From NCBI GenBank assembly GCA_012934845.2, contig WNNJ02001108.1:102539-166538 (forward strand): DNA of 64,000 nt, read 5' to 3'. Position numbers and translations under genes: made by a program. Below the pieces are notes generated by a model. It ran no database searches, was not told the DNA's origin, and saw nothing but the letters and a program-made list of their open reading frames with translations. Position 1 is the first letter of the stretch. Every line of letters starts with the position of its first letter. Source of the stretch: Pomphorhynchus laevis (lineage: Eukaryota > Acanthocephala > Palaeacanthocephala > Echinorhynchida > Pomphorhynchidae). This document shows, piece after piece, positions 10,224 through 20,349 of the stretch.

Positions 10224-11515
10224 GGTGCATGCACTTTAGACTTCGGTTTTGAAAATAGACGTCGGTTTTGAAAATTCTAAAAAAAGACAAAAAGAATTTA
10301 TTATATGTAAAAGGGTCAAAAATGTATTAAAACGTTTTGATTTTTCAATTTTATGTTCCCAAATGAATTGAATTAGATATTCGGAGTGTTGTTCCTTCGA
10401 AATTCCTGGTTTCTCTCGTAGAAATTTTTTCGATAAAGACCACAAACCTTCGATTGTTTGTGTGTATAGTCCTATCTTCAGGGTTAATAAAGTTAATAGA
10501 ATGATTAACAGACCTATGATCATATGAAGAATTATTCTCTAAGGCTTTTGAATATGCTTTCCATTGGTCTGTTATAATAATAGTATTTGGTAAAATATTA
10601 TCATTTATAACTTGCCTCATTGTTTCTGCATTTCTATTTCTTACAGGCACTATAAAGGTCTTTTTCGAACCACGTTCAACTGCTCCTACAAACCATTGAC
10701 CGTCATTTAGTCGTCCTCTGTTATATTTTCTTTTGAAAAATAAACTTTCATCAATTTCGACAATTTTTTTTTGAACCATCGCTGTTCAAACCTCCTAATT
10801 TCTCGCTAGTGGAAGAAATATGATCACAAATTATCTCCCTGACAAGATCAACATATTCAGAAACAGTGTTTCTTGAGATTTCAAGTTCTCGAGCAATTTC
10901 ACTCAAGGATATTCGATTCAAATACTTATAGAAAATAAAAAAAATTGTTCTCATAGGTAAACGTGAGCTTGAAAACAAACTATTATATCGAATAGAACAT
11001 GAGAATCTACATGACCTCTTACATGTCCAAAAATACCCATCCAACGCATTTTTTCTTTTCTGATAGCACAAGTAGGTACCATCATCACATTTGGGACAAA
11101 GAACAAAATTTTTTAAAACGCCTATTCTGGTAAGAAATGAATTTTGAGTATCAAAATTCGAAAAAACACGGTTTAAATAACTCTCGGTTATGTTCAGATC
11201 CATCATTTCTTCTTGTGATAGAAAAGTCTCTTCATCAACAATTGTTCTTACTGATTTTCTAACCATCTAAGGGGGGGGGTTAAAAATTTTCAAAACCGAC
11301 GTCTATTTTCAAAACCGACGTCTAACAAACTATTATATCGAATAGAACATGAGAATCTACGTGATAGAAAAGTCTAGACGTGATATCTCGACGTGATAGA
11401 AAAGTCTCTTCATCAACAATTGTTCTTACTGATTTTCTAACCATCTAAGGGGGGGGGTTAAAAATTTTCAAAACCGACGTCTATTTTCAAAACCGACGTC
11501 TAACGTACATGCACC
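10224..11515 (-). mobile_element. Merlin-superfamily DNA transposon, insertion with 8-bp TSD
   Basis: The element starts GGTGCATGCACTTTAGAC and ends with the inverted counterpart (read inward: GGTGCATGTACGTTAGAC), followed on both sides by copies of GACGTCGGTTTTGAAAAT. It is flanked by the direct repeat TAAATTTC at 10216-10223 and 11516-11523. The duplicated segment holds the unoccupied site, a single TAAATTTC at 36083-36090, which fixes the borders to the base. Element size (1292 bp), 8-bp target duplication, terminal repeats and the IS1016/ISXO2-like transposase all fit Merlin. Near the right end, about 66 bp carrying a run of G and the sub-terminal repeats occur twice (about 11265-11330 and 11445-11505), with a short scrambled stretch between. 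Confidence 0.93.
10236..11266 (-). pseudogene. Merlin transposase, three frames (DDE)
   Basis: The transposase is spread over three minus-strand frames. The first (11266-10751) has a zinc ribbon (CPKCDDGTYLC.. then CKRSC) and a helix-turn-helix (SLSEIARELEISRNTVSEYV). The second (from 10779) starts the catalytic core, VEIDESLFFKRKYNRGR with the first Asp, then IIITDQWKAY with the second Asp and SVNHSINFINPEDRTIHTNN. The third (10523-10236) has IEGLWSLSKKFLREK with the final Glu. The first break coincides with a run of T at 10765-10774, the second with a TG-rich run near 10450-10470. This order matches the ISXO2-like DDE family, in which the protein cuts and pastes its own element. This copy should be inactive unless the breaks are sequencing errors in the homopolymers. 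Confidence 0.88.
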
Positions 11516-11819
11516 TAAATTTCTTTTTATACCTTTAGGGTCAGCACCTATTGAACGCATACTACTTTTGATTTCGGCTTTATATAAAATCCATTATAAG
11601 TCAAAATCCAAAGAAAAATTATTATACAAATTAATTATTCAAAATTATTATAGTCAGAAAATATATTCTTCTGAGGATCTGCTGGCGATCGTCTCCCTGA
11701 GGCATGCCCGTTACCCTTCTGAATGGCTACGCTGATCCTCTGTAGCAGGAATCTCCCCGAGCGTAGGTCGCTGGTCGCTCGTTGGATTTTCCTTTCCGAG
11801 TGATATTAAGAATACTTCG

Positions 11820-13754
11820 CGCTTTTTCCAAGTGCGCCCAGGGCGCATGGGACGGCCTCTAGAAATGCACCCGCTTCATTTCCCTCAACCGCGTGCAGAC
11901 GTGCAATTTCTGATGGTTCAGATGCTGAATCCAATAGCCGTCGTATTATCTGTTGGTAAATAGGCCTGCTCTAAGAACCCTGTCTCTGTGCATCCTTCGG
12001 TGACTCAGTTGTGATAAGCGAGGACCACATTAATTTGCCGTCGGCAAAGTCGGGGTCACTACTGACTAGGATTGGACTACCCGACAACAAAAGCTCCACC
12101 AACCCCTGAGTTTTTGATACTGAGGACAGATAAGCTGGTAAAGCTATAATGATGGCGGATGTCATCTCGAAACCCCCGAGAACAACCGAAAGGGTGGCCT
12201 CGCACCAAGCTCTATCGTTTAGATAGATGTTAAGTATTGCCTCGAGGGATGATCGCAAAATGTTGTCATATTCGTTAATCGATGTTCGCTTAAAGTCTGG
12301 TGTGGAACGAAAGAGATATCCGATTTTTGGGATGCTAACACAACGTCTGAGCAGGTATAACGCGTCATGTCTAGTCAGGCGCATGAGGCGGGAAGTCATT
12401 TCGTCTAGTTCGGTTGTAGCGTCGGCGATGGCTGCATCGATGCTCGTATCGTCTCCGATCGTTGAACCGAAAAGCTTCACTGATCCAGGTTCAACCGTCT
12501 TGACACCCGGCAATCGATGCGCGATCGCATTCGAGAAGGTGGAACTGTGTAATGCGACTTCACATTGGACGAATTAAGTTTTAGGCCTATTTCCTTTCCT
12601 AGATCATGAATTTTGATAATGTCGTTGCACAGTGTTTCGCTATATCCTGACAGAGTAGCGTCATCCAGATACCAAATGTTGACCGAACTTGTTAGGGAGT
12701 CCACCAAATGGTGCACCGCCAGTGAAAAGAGCGAGGGCCGAATGGATCGCCCTGTTGTACTCCCTCTTGAGAGAGTAGACCGTCGGTTCCGTGGAACAAC
12801 CAAGATGTGTCACAGTAGCAGCTTCTGACCAGGAGTGAAATCTCGGGTGTGTGCATTTCGACTGCTAGAATTACGGCCGATCGGCTCACGCGATTAAATG
12901 CATTCCGAAAATCTAATTTCAATATCCCCGTATTGTGTGGCATTAATCTGATTTGCGTACGACAGGCTTGTAACGCAGCTTTTGCTCCACAAGTTGTACT
13001 GACACCGACCTCTTTCGATAAAAGAAAGTGGGTGGCCTCCGGTGTGACTCGGTAGCATGCCACTTTGGCAACGAGACGACGAAGTACATTACCGATCGCA
13101 ATCGGACGAAGTCCACCATCAGGCTTTTTGAGGGCAATTAACTTAGCCCCAAAGAAGAAAAGGCTAATCTCTTTCGGAACTGCCCCGGACATCACCATTG
13201 ACGAGAAGTTCGCGATTTCTCGTAGCAACACTTGACCTGCTACCGTGGAACTGGAACCCGTAAGGTCTTTCAGATGCATTGGGCTTAAACGATCAGGTCC
13301 ACCAGTTGCACTATTGGCGAAGAAACTGATTGCGCCTGTGACCTCATCTATGCGAATTGCTGCACAATAAGCTGAGTTATCGGGAAGGTCTTCCAGTCTG
13401 CCGGAAACATGGATTTGACGAGGAGGGTGTAATCGTTGCAAGTCGCATGACGTGTCGGCACTGTAATTTGCAAAACTGTGTTTGCTCGCTAACAAAGAAT
13501 TGCGAAGAGAGCGTCACCCAGTTCCACCTTTTGGGATATTTTTCTGCATAATTCTTAATTGTCGTCACGATTACATTTTCGCTTTCTTGGTTGGATCGAG
13601 ATGTGAAATCATAGGGTACTGCTATTGTAGACATCCCCCTACCTCCGAGGAATAATGTGAGGCAGCCATTTTGACTAAACTGGTTAGAGTGGCGGTATGA
13701 TGTGCCGCTGGTACACGTAGACAGTAGCGAGGGAAAAGTAACAAATCTTGTCAC
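11820..13754 (-). pseudogene. LINE reverse transcriptase (family with C-terminal restriction-like nuclease), left copy
   Basis: The reverse transcriptase of a non-LTR retrotransposon is spread over at least three minus-strand frames. The first (13495-12692) gives GGPDRLSPMHLKDL, LIALKKPDGGLRPIAIGNV, ILKLDFRNAFNRVSR (palm motif A) and QEGVQQGDPFGP (motif B region). A shift near 12720-12780 leads to NIWYLDDATLSG, the YxDD catalytic box. Another near 12500 leads to a thumb and connection region ending near 11970. After a stop at 11971, residues EGNEAGAFLEAVPCALGALG mark where the family's Cys/His finger and nuclease should begin. The sequence ends there. That missing domain occurs separately at 30100-30800 and 58663-59440. 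It is a dead, 3'-truncated copy. Confidence 0.85.
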
Positions 13755-14310
13755 GCTATCAGCTCAGACGGTGCCTCGGATACTGCCCGTAGTAATGACC
13801 CTAGTTTTAGTGCCACATCGGTCGTGCTCCCTTAGGAATTCGTCGAATCATATGAAATCTCTCGCTAAAAGATTTCTTTATAAATGAGACAGGACATTCC
13901 AAATTATTTACGGGCATCGTGCTGCAACTATGTCGATACTATTATATACAACTATTTATACTATAATACTAAGGATAGCTGGGTTAAACGGGTGGGTGTC
14001 TTACTCGCATGGCCTTTGTATTCGATGCCGTTGATCGAATGTTCGATCTTTGATCCCTCCTTCCCGCTGACGCTCGAGAAGTCCTTCTCGGTTATCATGA
14101 CATTTGCTTCGTAATAGAATATATTTCCAACTGTTGCTGCGTGTTGAGCGGGCAAAAGACTAGATCCGGGGCAGCGGAAACGGGTTGGTCAATAGACTCG
14201 ATTTCTGCCGTTAATGTTAAGGGCCGATAATTTCCCGCATCGTGGACACTTGTCTTCGTCCTCGACAATTTATCCACGTTAAATATGATTTTAGTCTTCT
14301 CTTGCTGGCT
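13755..14310. other. Interval without recognised genes, shared by both duplicates
   Basis: Short open frames on both strands (60-76 codons) are kept in the copy at 38230-38840, as expected for such similar duplicates. None shows a domain I recognise. The position just upstream of the reverse transcriptase suggests it may be the 5' part of that LINE, but the family's usual Cys-rich N-terminal motif is not here. Confidence 0.3.
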
Positions 14311-14393
14311 GTGTCATGCTTTTATGTTTCGTATTTCTCGTCTCGAATAATATCGTTGTCTTGTCGTATAAGAGACGGCGAGCGGAGTGATCG

Positions 14394-14655
14394 CGTCTGA
14401 AAGTATTTGAGCGTCTGAAAGTCGTTGAGCGTCTGAAAGTCGTTGAGCGTTTGAAAGTCGTTGAGCGTTTGAAAGTCGTTGAGTGCCTGAAAGTCGTTGA
14501 GTGCCTGAAAGTCGTTGAGTGTCTGAAAGTCGTTTAGAGTCTGAAAGTCGTTGAGCGTCTGAAAGTCGTTGAGCGTCTGAAAGTCGTTGAGCGTCTGAAA
14601 GTCGTTGAGCGTCTGAAAGTCGTTGAGCGTCTGAAAGTCGTTGAGCGTCTGAATA
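14394..14655. repeat. 18-bp minisatellite, left copy (~14.5 units)
   Basis: The 18-bp unit AGTCGTTGAGCGTCTGAA repeats about 14.5 times with point variants (GCGTTTG, GTGCCTG, GTGTCTG, TTTAGAGTC). Because 18 is a multiple of three, the minus strand gives a clean hexapeptide period (DAQRLS), which produces a 119-codon open frame. I regard that frame as a by-product. The partner array at 38930-39116 has about 10.4 units, so the array changed length after the duplication. Confidence 0.93.
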
Positions 14656-16788
14656 AGTTACAAACACGACCATATATATGCGAGGCGCGTGTGATTTTAC
14701 ATATAATTTTGTTTTGGTTTGCTGGCGAAATCCATTCGATAAAAAGCTTAAGACAATATTTTCTTTAAATTTTTGACGACGCAGTCGTCCTCATCAGAAA
14801 TAATATTGTAATATTAAAAAGATATCGTAATTTCCTCATTTTAAGATTTCTCACTATAAGTGTTGTGTCAGAAAGTGCACAAATATCATAAATATCAGCA
14901 TTGTTTGCTCTTTGATATAGTCTGTCTTGTATTTTATTTTCCCTGTTAATTTATATTTGCTTAACATGCTTGATTTATTCAAGCTCGTTTCTTGTTTTTA
15001 TAACCTTCGGAAGAATTCAAAATATAAATTATGGACAATATATAACAATTTCGCATCAAGAAAAAAGATATCATTTTGCACACTTTCCTTATCTATGAAA
15101 CTAAAATGATGGTCATCTCAGATTGCGGTCAAAAGAGGTTCCTGACTCTTTGATTTTATAATAAAGTAAATCATAGTATTTTCAATACATCAGTGACTGA
15201 TCATTGGCAAGTACATATATGATGTATTTGATATTTAAAGTATGCATTTTGTTTTCGTTCACTTTCGTTATTCTGCGCATATTCAAATTATGTGCTTTAA
15301 AATGCAACAATTCTTTATTTTTTATGTAAAATATAAGCATCCGAATTCAGTGATAAAAATATATGAAATAATAAAATCAAACGATTAAAAAATGAAAGAT
15401 AAATGTTGAATAGAATATATGGAGAGCGTATGATTTTACATACTTTATGATTTTTAAATCTGTAATCCAAGCTAACTTCTTGGTTTTATAACCTTCGGAA
15501 GAATTCAAAATATAAATCATTTACAAAACTTTTGACAATTAAAACGAGACAAATAAATTCATCGCTTTTGCATATTTTCCTGATTTATAAAACTTAAATA
15601 ATCGTCATTTGTGATTACAGCCATAAAACGTTCATGGCTGTTTGATCTTATAAGGAAGCAAATCGAACTATTTTCTACACAGTAGCGACATTGATTATTG
15701 GCAAATACGGATATTTAGTATTTGAGATGCTAAAGTATGCATTTCGCAATCGTTTATTTCATTATTCTGCGCATATTAAATGTATGCGTTTTAAAGTTTT
15801 AAAGTTCAGTGATAAATAAATGTTCTAACAAATTAAAAGTTAAAAAATTGAAGATATACATAATCGCGAATAAGTTACAAACACGACCATATATGTGCGA
15901 GGCGCGTGTGATTTTACATATAATTCTATTTTAGTTTGCTGGCGAAATCCATTCGATAAAAAGCTTAAGACAATATTTTCTTTAAATTTTTGATGACGCA
16001 GTCGTCCCCATGAGACAGTTTATGACGAAAATATTTCCTCGAAGAATTTGAGTGAAAAATAAGACTTTATTTAAAAATTTGACTTCTAATTCCAATGTGT
16101 TTCTGATGACGTTGCATCAAATATAATTTTATATTTCTTCATGTAATTATTTTTCTAAAGATGCAGTATAAACAAAATGTTGACAAAATATGTTCTAATA
16201 ATGACAATTATCATTTTTTTTAATTTTAAATAAATTCAAAATAAAATTATCGACAGAACTTTTGCCGATTTAGATTGGACAAATAAATTCATGGATTTTG
16301 TACATTTTCTTTATTAAATAAATTAATAACTTAATAAATTAATTTTTATCTCAGATTACGGTCATAAATGGTTCCTCCCTGTATGATTTTATAAGGAAGC
16401 AAATCGAATTATTTTCTGTACTGTTACGACATTGATTATTGGCAAATACAAATATTTTGTTTTTGTGATGTTAAATTATGGATTTTGATTTAATTTATTT
16501 TCATTATTCTGCGCATATTAAATGTATGCGCTTTAAATTTTTAAAATTCTTTATTTTTTAATTGAAAAGATGAGTATACGAGTTCAGGGATAAATACATG
16601 TAATAATAAACCAAACGATTAAGAATTGAAGATGCATATCAGGCCAAAATATGTTCTAATAATGACAGTTATCATTTATCTTTCTCAGCAATATTCAAGA
16701 ACACGAAGTTTTGCCAACATTAAAACGATTGAAAGAAGCAAGATATTCTATCTTTTATATAAATAATAATATCTGAAATAAATAATCA
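14656..16788. repeat. Degenerate long tandem repeats with a conserved hairpin
   Basis: This AT-rich stretch consists of roughly three divergent repeats. Each contains ATAACCTTCGGAAGAATTC or a relative, then a CATTGATTATTGGCAAATAC-like segment, then TTATTCTGCGCATATT. The last contains an inverted repeat GCGCATA-N7-TATGCGC at 15275-15295, 15769-15789 and 16511-16531. A block starting GAATAAGTTACAAACACGACC occurs at about 14651 and again at about 15869, and ends in ACGCAGTCGTCC. I see no coding potential. It could be internal repeats of a non-autonomous element. The partner is 39117-41298. Confidence 0.7.
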
Positions 16789-16827
16789 TTATCAACAACG
16801 TAAACATTTAGTTTACGTTGTTGATAA
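16789..16827. repeat. Perfect 17-bp inverted repeat with 5-base loop
   Basis: TTATCAACAACGTAAAC at 16789-16805 and its exact complement at 16811-16827 are separated by ATTTA. The structure lies 24 bp beyond the end of the viral polymerase frame. The partner at 41299-41341 has 19-bp arms because two more flanking bases pair there. It could be a terminus of a palindromic element, a viral end or a simple hairpin; nothing here decides. Confidence 0.85.
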
Positions 16828-16850
16828 GGAGATTTTCTTCCAACGATGTG

Positions 16851-17645
16851 TTAGAAGAAGATTCTAGAAACTTCACGTTTAGAATAAATATTTCGCCTGC
16901 CCGAGAAAGGCAAACATATAACACCATCATCGATCATTGCGAGCACTATTGCTGCTTCATCCTGCCTGATAATCCCCAGGCGTTTACCTTCTGAGATACA
17001 AAAGTATGCGACATGGACATGTAGCATTGTATCCATGCTGCCGGTGAAACCCTGGAACATCCCAGCTTTAGCATTGGCAGACTTTATCCATCCTCTTTTA
17101 TTAATGATTACCTCAATTTTATCCCATAAAGTCTCAATTTTGTAATTTCCGGTAACATTGGTAGTCTCGAGGATATACCTGTGGTGGTGCATGAACTTTT
17201 CACAAATATCGTTTGGAGACCAGCCACACACATCTAAGCTTATAACGACTGCTCTGTGATCAGATGATAGGGCTTCAATAATCCTATTTATACTCCTGCT
17301 TAAATTGTCAGAGCCTTTGCGCATTGTTGAGGCCTCATATAGCTAGCCGATGGAACATCAGCTCTGTCAAATTCAGCAGTAACTTCTCTTAGCATATCGT
17401 TGGCACTATATGTCTCACGAGTCATACGATAAATATTACTATCAGGTAATATATGTGTCACAACACCCACGTCCTAGAACCAATTCTCAATCCTATTTTC
17501 TAAGTTGAAGAAGTTTGTTATGCGTACACGGCCTCTGCATTGTTCAGTCAAAGCGTTAACACGCTTTGTTTTGATGTCATGATAAGTGTTTGAGTTGATG
17601 AAATGGGTACCATCAACTTGATCTATGAATAATGCATCACGTTAA
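16851..17645 (-). pseudogene. Endogenous RNA-virus polymerase (L-like) palm fragment, left copy
   Basis: The minus strand encodes part of a viral RNA-dependent RNA polymerase. The best frame (157 codons from 17324) has SLDVCGWSPN at residues 29-38 (motif A, Asp31), QGFTGSMDT at 91-99 (motif B) and AMIDDGV at 129-135 in the position of motif C. An IDD motif C instead of GDD, GDN or SDD is reported for qinviruses, which are negative-sense RNA viruses of invertebrates, so a qinvirus-like origin is my leading guess. Related coding continues upstream in other frames to about 17645, with a stop near 17475 and a frameshift near 17325. The viral frame ends at 16851. This is a non-functional integrated copy, shared with 41366-42215. 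Confidence 0.68.
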
Positions 17646-18090
17646 TATATCATCAAGTCCCGGTCTTTAATCCATATTTAAGGTCTACAAATAATTGTAT
17701 AAAGTCAGTAAGCCCTTTCTATGTTATTAAAATATCGAAATATTTATAATACTTTCACAGTGGTTTACTGCAACTGCAAAGAGTTCAATCGTATTTATAT
17801 GCTTCTAAAACTCTCGGGATTGCGCGCCAATTTTTCTGGAGTGTTTGCATTGTGAAAATTGGCAACGATCTCACAAATGATTTTTAATGGCTGTGAATAA
17901 AATGACTGAATTATGATGTTTGTATTATTTATAATTCGATACCTTGATTGAAAGAACTTTTTCTATTTTGAATTACAATCAATTCATATTTACATATATA
18001 TTTTATAGGATTTTATATTTATCTTAATTAAAAAATTTAAATTTTTACAATAAAAAGTATTTTAAAATATGACAGGATTTAATTTGACAC
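17646..18090. other. AT-rich interval, nothing recognised
   Basis: No frame with a domain is visible on either strand. The stretch is shared with 42216-42655 and separates the viral polymerase relic from the small ORF at 18091. It may hold eroded viral sequence, but I cannot show that. Confidence 0.4.
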
Positions 18091-18351
18091 TTGTCTACTG
18101 CAACTGTCAAAAGATCGATTGACTTACGGCGGTTAAAACTCTTAGATCTAGCCGTAGATTATTTATTATTTATAATAACATTTATTATATTATTTATCGC
18201 ATTCCAGGTTATTGAATTAATCAGTAACTGTCAGAGTTTTTTAAATCTGTCAGAGTTTGTCAATAATATCGCAGGCTGCAAAATTCGGATTGAAGTTGCA
18301 CCCAATAATCAAATCATGGGAATATTCAATACTTACACCGAGGTTGAATAA
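18091..18351 (+). CDS. Small conserved ORF with one hydrophobic segment, left copy
   Basis: This 86-codon frame starts MSTATVKRSIDLRRLKLLDL and has a strongly hydrophobic stretch at residues 24-44 (YLLFIITFIILFIAFQVIELI), which would be a membrane-spanning helix. A polar C-terminal half with two Cys follows. The partner at 42656-42916 is intact and differs at three residues. I recognise no family. It lies on the opposite strand from the viral polymerase relic, so it need not be viral. Short length and AT richness allow a chance frame. Confidence 0.3.
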   Translation: MSTATVKRSIDLRRLKLLDLAVDYLLFIITFIILFIAFQVIELISNCQSFLNLSEFVNNIAGCKIRIEVAPNNQIMGIFNTYTEVE

Positions 18352-18684
18352 AGTCGAGAAAATTGACAATATGCTTTACACAGCCATATAGGAATCCCAC
18401 CTACATGACGACCCGATGTTGAATCAATGCAAGATTTTCAACTGTATACATTGAGATAAGAGTGAAATTAGACATTGTAAATGTTTAAAGCAATGTCACT
18501 GCATCAAACTGCCGGAAATATTGTTCTATACCCAAATTTAAGAGATATTGTAGCACTTCGACGTTAAACAAAATAATTCTTATAGAAATCAGTGAACTGT
18601 TCAAACGATCATCAGCATACCCATGATCTCGAATTTGCCAATCTTTTGAGGAAGGCATTCATCTAACTATCATATTGTATTCTG

Positions 18685-19038
18685 TTAAATCGCATTTCTG
18701 CCTGTTGAACTTAGCATCTCTTGACTGGGTATCAATTTTAGAGTGAACTTTACGATCTTACAGTGGCGAGTAAAGAATCTGGTAAAAGGCTGCGTTACTG
18801 TAACCGCTTTCAATTTCTGTCTAAGTAAATTTCTCCTCTTTCTATCTTGTGCATTCAGATCTGGAAAAATGAAAACCCCACTAAACTGAACAGAATCCCT
18901 AAGTTGATACTTATTCCTCAATATCATCTGAACCAAATATTTAGCTAGAGTTGCTTCTAACCAAGGGGGCGATTTATCAGATTTCAAGGGTAATGGGTTA
19001 ACCATCTTGATAAAGTTTTTACTAAGAACTACTCCCAT
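18685..19038 (-). pseudogene. LINE ORF fragment with FPDLNAQDRKRRNLLR motif, left copy
   Basis: A 117-codon minus-strand frame contains FSGVFIFPDLNAQDRKRRNLLRQ. The pattern of a hydrophobic strand, a Pro-Asp-Leu turn and then a basic RKRR..LR helix is common in the region between the gag-like part and the endonuclease of arthropod LINE proteins. It begins MGVVLSKNF and ends before a stop at 18685. The partner at 43250-43603 differs at six positions. The Cys-rich motif at 19575-19760 lies upstream on the same strand and may belong to the same element. No endonuclease follows, so it is an isolated fragment. Confidence 0.45.
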
Positions 19039-19560
19039 GACTTTAGATACTCGATGAAGAGTATTCGTGTCATCATATACATTCCGTAAAAAATATTGTT
19101 TCTAGCTCTGAAAGCCGTATCACTGATTGATTTCGGAATAGCATTTATGATAATCCAGTAATATCTGCGTTTGTTGTGGCTAATAGAGATTTTTAAACCT
19201 AAACACGGGCCATTCGTGGCAAAGACTGATTGGCTACGTCAGCCCATTATTGTGTCTGTTCTTCCGGAATAGATCTTACTGTATTCGTCGCTCGAAGAAT
19301 ATCTAGTTGCTTCCGTGACTCTACGATAATCAACTTACAATATTTCAACTCTTCCGAAAGCGTACCTATCGTGTTGGACGCGCAGTCGTTAGAATGTCAG
19401 GAATAATAATTCTAACAAGAACCGGGCAATCATCAACTGAATAAGGTATAAAACGTTCAGCGTAATAATTGTCATCTTTGCTACCCGGATAAATGAAACG
19501 TTCTGATGAGGAACCATATTTTCAGAAAATTTTGAAGTAAAACAGTTTCAAATCACTTGA
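19039..19560. other. Interval without recognised genes
   Basis: No domain is visible. It lies between two LINE-derived minus-strand fragments and may be their eroded connection. It is shared with 43604-44080. Confidence 0.35.
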
Positions 19561-19574
19561 GTTAATATTGCTTT

Positions 19575-19760
19575 TTGAAACTAGAGAAATTCTCTTATTT
19601 CAGCAATGTGGAACAATACAATTTACACAAGTACGAACCTCCCGCACACATTTGCAGGCCTTACACTTTGCTGTTGAGCTGTTACACGCACAACATCTAC
19701 CCGAATTATCCATCCTGAAAGCAATCGATATAATCTGGACGTTAAGCTATTCCTAACTGT
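19575..19760 (-). pseudogene. Cys-rich LINE N-terminal motif, left copy
   Basis: The minus strand reads GRCCACNSSTAKCKACKC and then VREVRTCVNCIVPHC, a dense C-X2-C / C-X-C pattern. The same kind of motif occurs near the N-terminus of the LINE proteins whose C-terminus carries the CGAxVDxxGxHGLSC finger and nuclease found at 30100-30800. I base this on memory of the family and have not aligned it. A stop follows the last Cys in this copy but not in the right-hand copy, which reads on (HCSNKR). Confidence 0.45.
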
Positions 19761-19854
19761 GATCGAAATGCGAAAGCACAGCAACCATTTGCTTCTCCTT
19801 GATACGCGCACCTCAGGACATACACAGAACGTACGACTTATTGAAAGCCAACAG

Positions 19855-19955
19855 ACTCTTCGTAAGTTGTCGTTGTTCGTAGTTGTCGTTGTTCGTAGGT
19901 TGTCGTTGTTCGTAGGTTGTCGTTGTTCGTAGGTTGTCGTGGTTCGTACGTTGTC
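19855..19955. repeat. 18-bp minisatellite GTTGTCGTTGTTCGTAGG, left copy
   Basis: About five copies of an 18-bp unit GTTGTCGTTGTTCGTAGG lie here. The corresponding place in the right-hand duplicate (44495-44550) has only two to three. The array therefore expanded or contracted after the duplication. Confidence 0.85.
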
Positions 19956-20140
19956 GAACTGTTTATTTTATCTCTCAAAATGTATTTATTACCAAATACT
20001 TTTAACCAGTTGTAGTAGTAAAAGTAATATTTTTTATTTAAAAATAATAAATTGAACCCGCTTAAGCATCGTGTACCCCTACATCTTTCGACAACGCGAT
20101 CTTGTGGTTTAGACGTTTCTTACAGAGAAGTCAATTGTGC

Positions 20141-20349
20141 ATTGAGTTTGCAATGCCCATCCCTCCACCATTCGGCCACGGTGGCATCTGTTCTGAACAC
20201 TAAACAGCATCATCTTACGCTTTACACCGTATTTGTTGTTTTACATTGAGTTTGCAATGCCCACCCCTCCACCATTCGGCCACGCGAGCATCTGTTCTGA
20301 ACACTAAACATCATCATTTTCCTCTTTACACCGTATTTGTTATTTTACT
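20141..20349. repeat. 104-bp tandem duplication, left copy
   Basis: Two copies of a 104-bp unit that begins ATTGAGTTTGCAATGCCCA and includes CCACCATTCGGCCAC start at 20141 and 20245. Both units are also present in the right duplicate (44733 and 44837), so this small duplication predates the large one. I see no gene in the unit. Confidence 0.8.

Noticed and set aside
10236-11266. Bacterial insertion sequence or contamination (ISXO2/IS1016-like transposase)
   Set aside because: The Merlin superfamily has the same transposase in animals. Terminal repeats, the 8-bp TSD and an empty site in a surrounding eukaryotic duplicate show a resident transposon.
7332-13754. One LINE combining the endonuclease at 7.3-8.0 kb with the reverse transcriptase at 11.8-13.8 kb
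   Set aside because: The reverse transcriptase lies upstream of the ORF1 on the same strand and belongs to a family with a C-terminal restriction-like nuclease, so these are separate elements.
14314-14673. 119-codon hexapeptide-repeat ORF (DAQRLS)
   Set aside because: The 18-bp minisatellite is a multiple of three and gives this reading. The partner array is a different length and there is no non-repeat domain.
20052-20249. 65-codon plus-strand ORF over the 104-bp repeats
   Set aside because: The frame only reflects the tandem duplication, and the matching frame in the duplicate encodes nothing recognisable.
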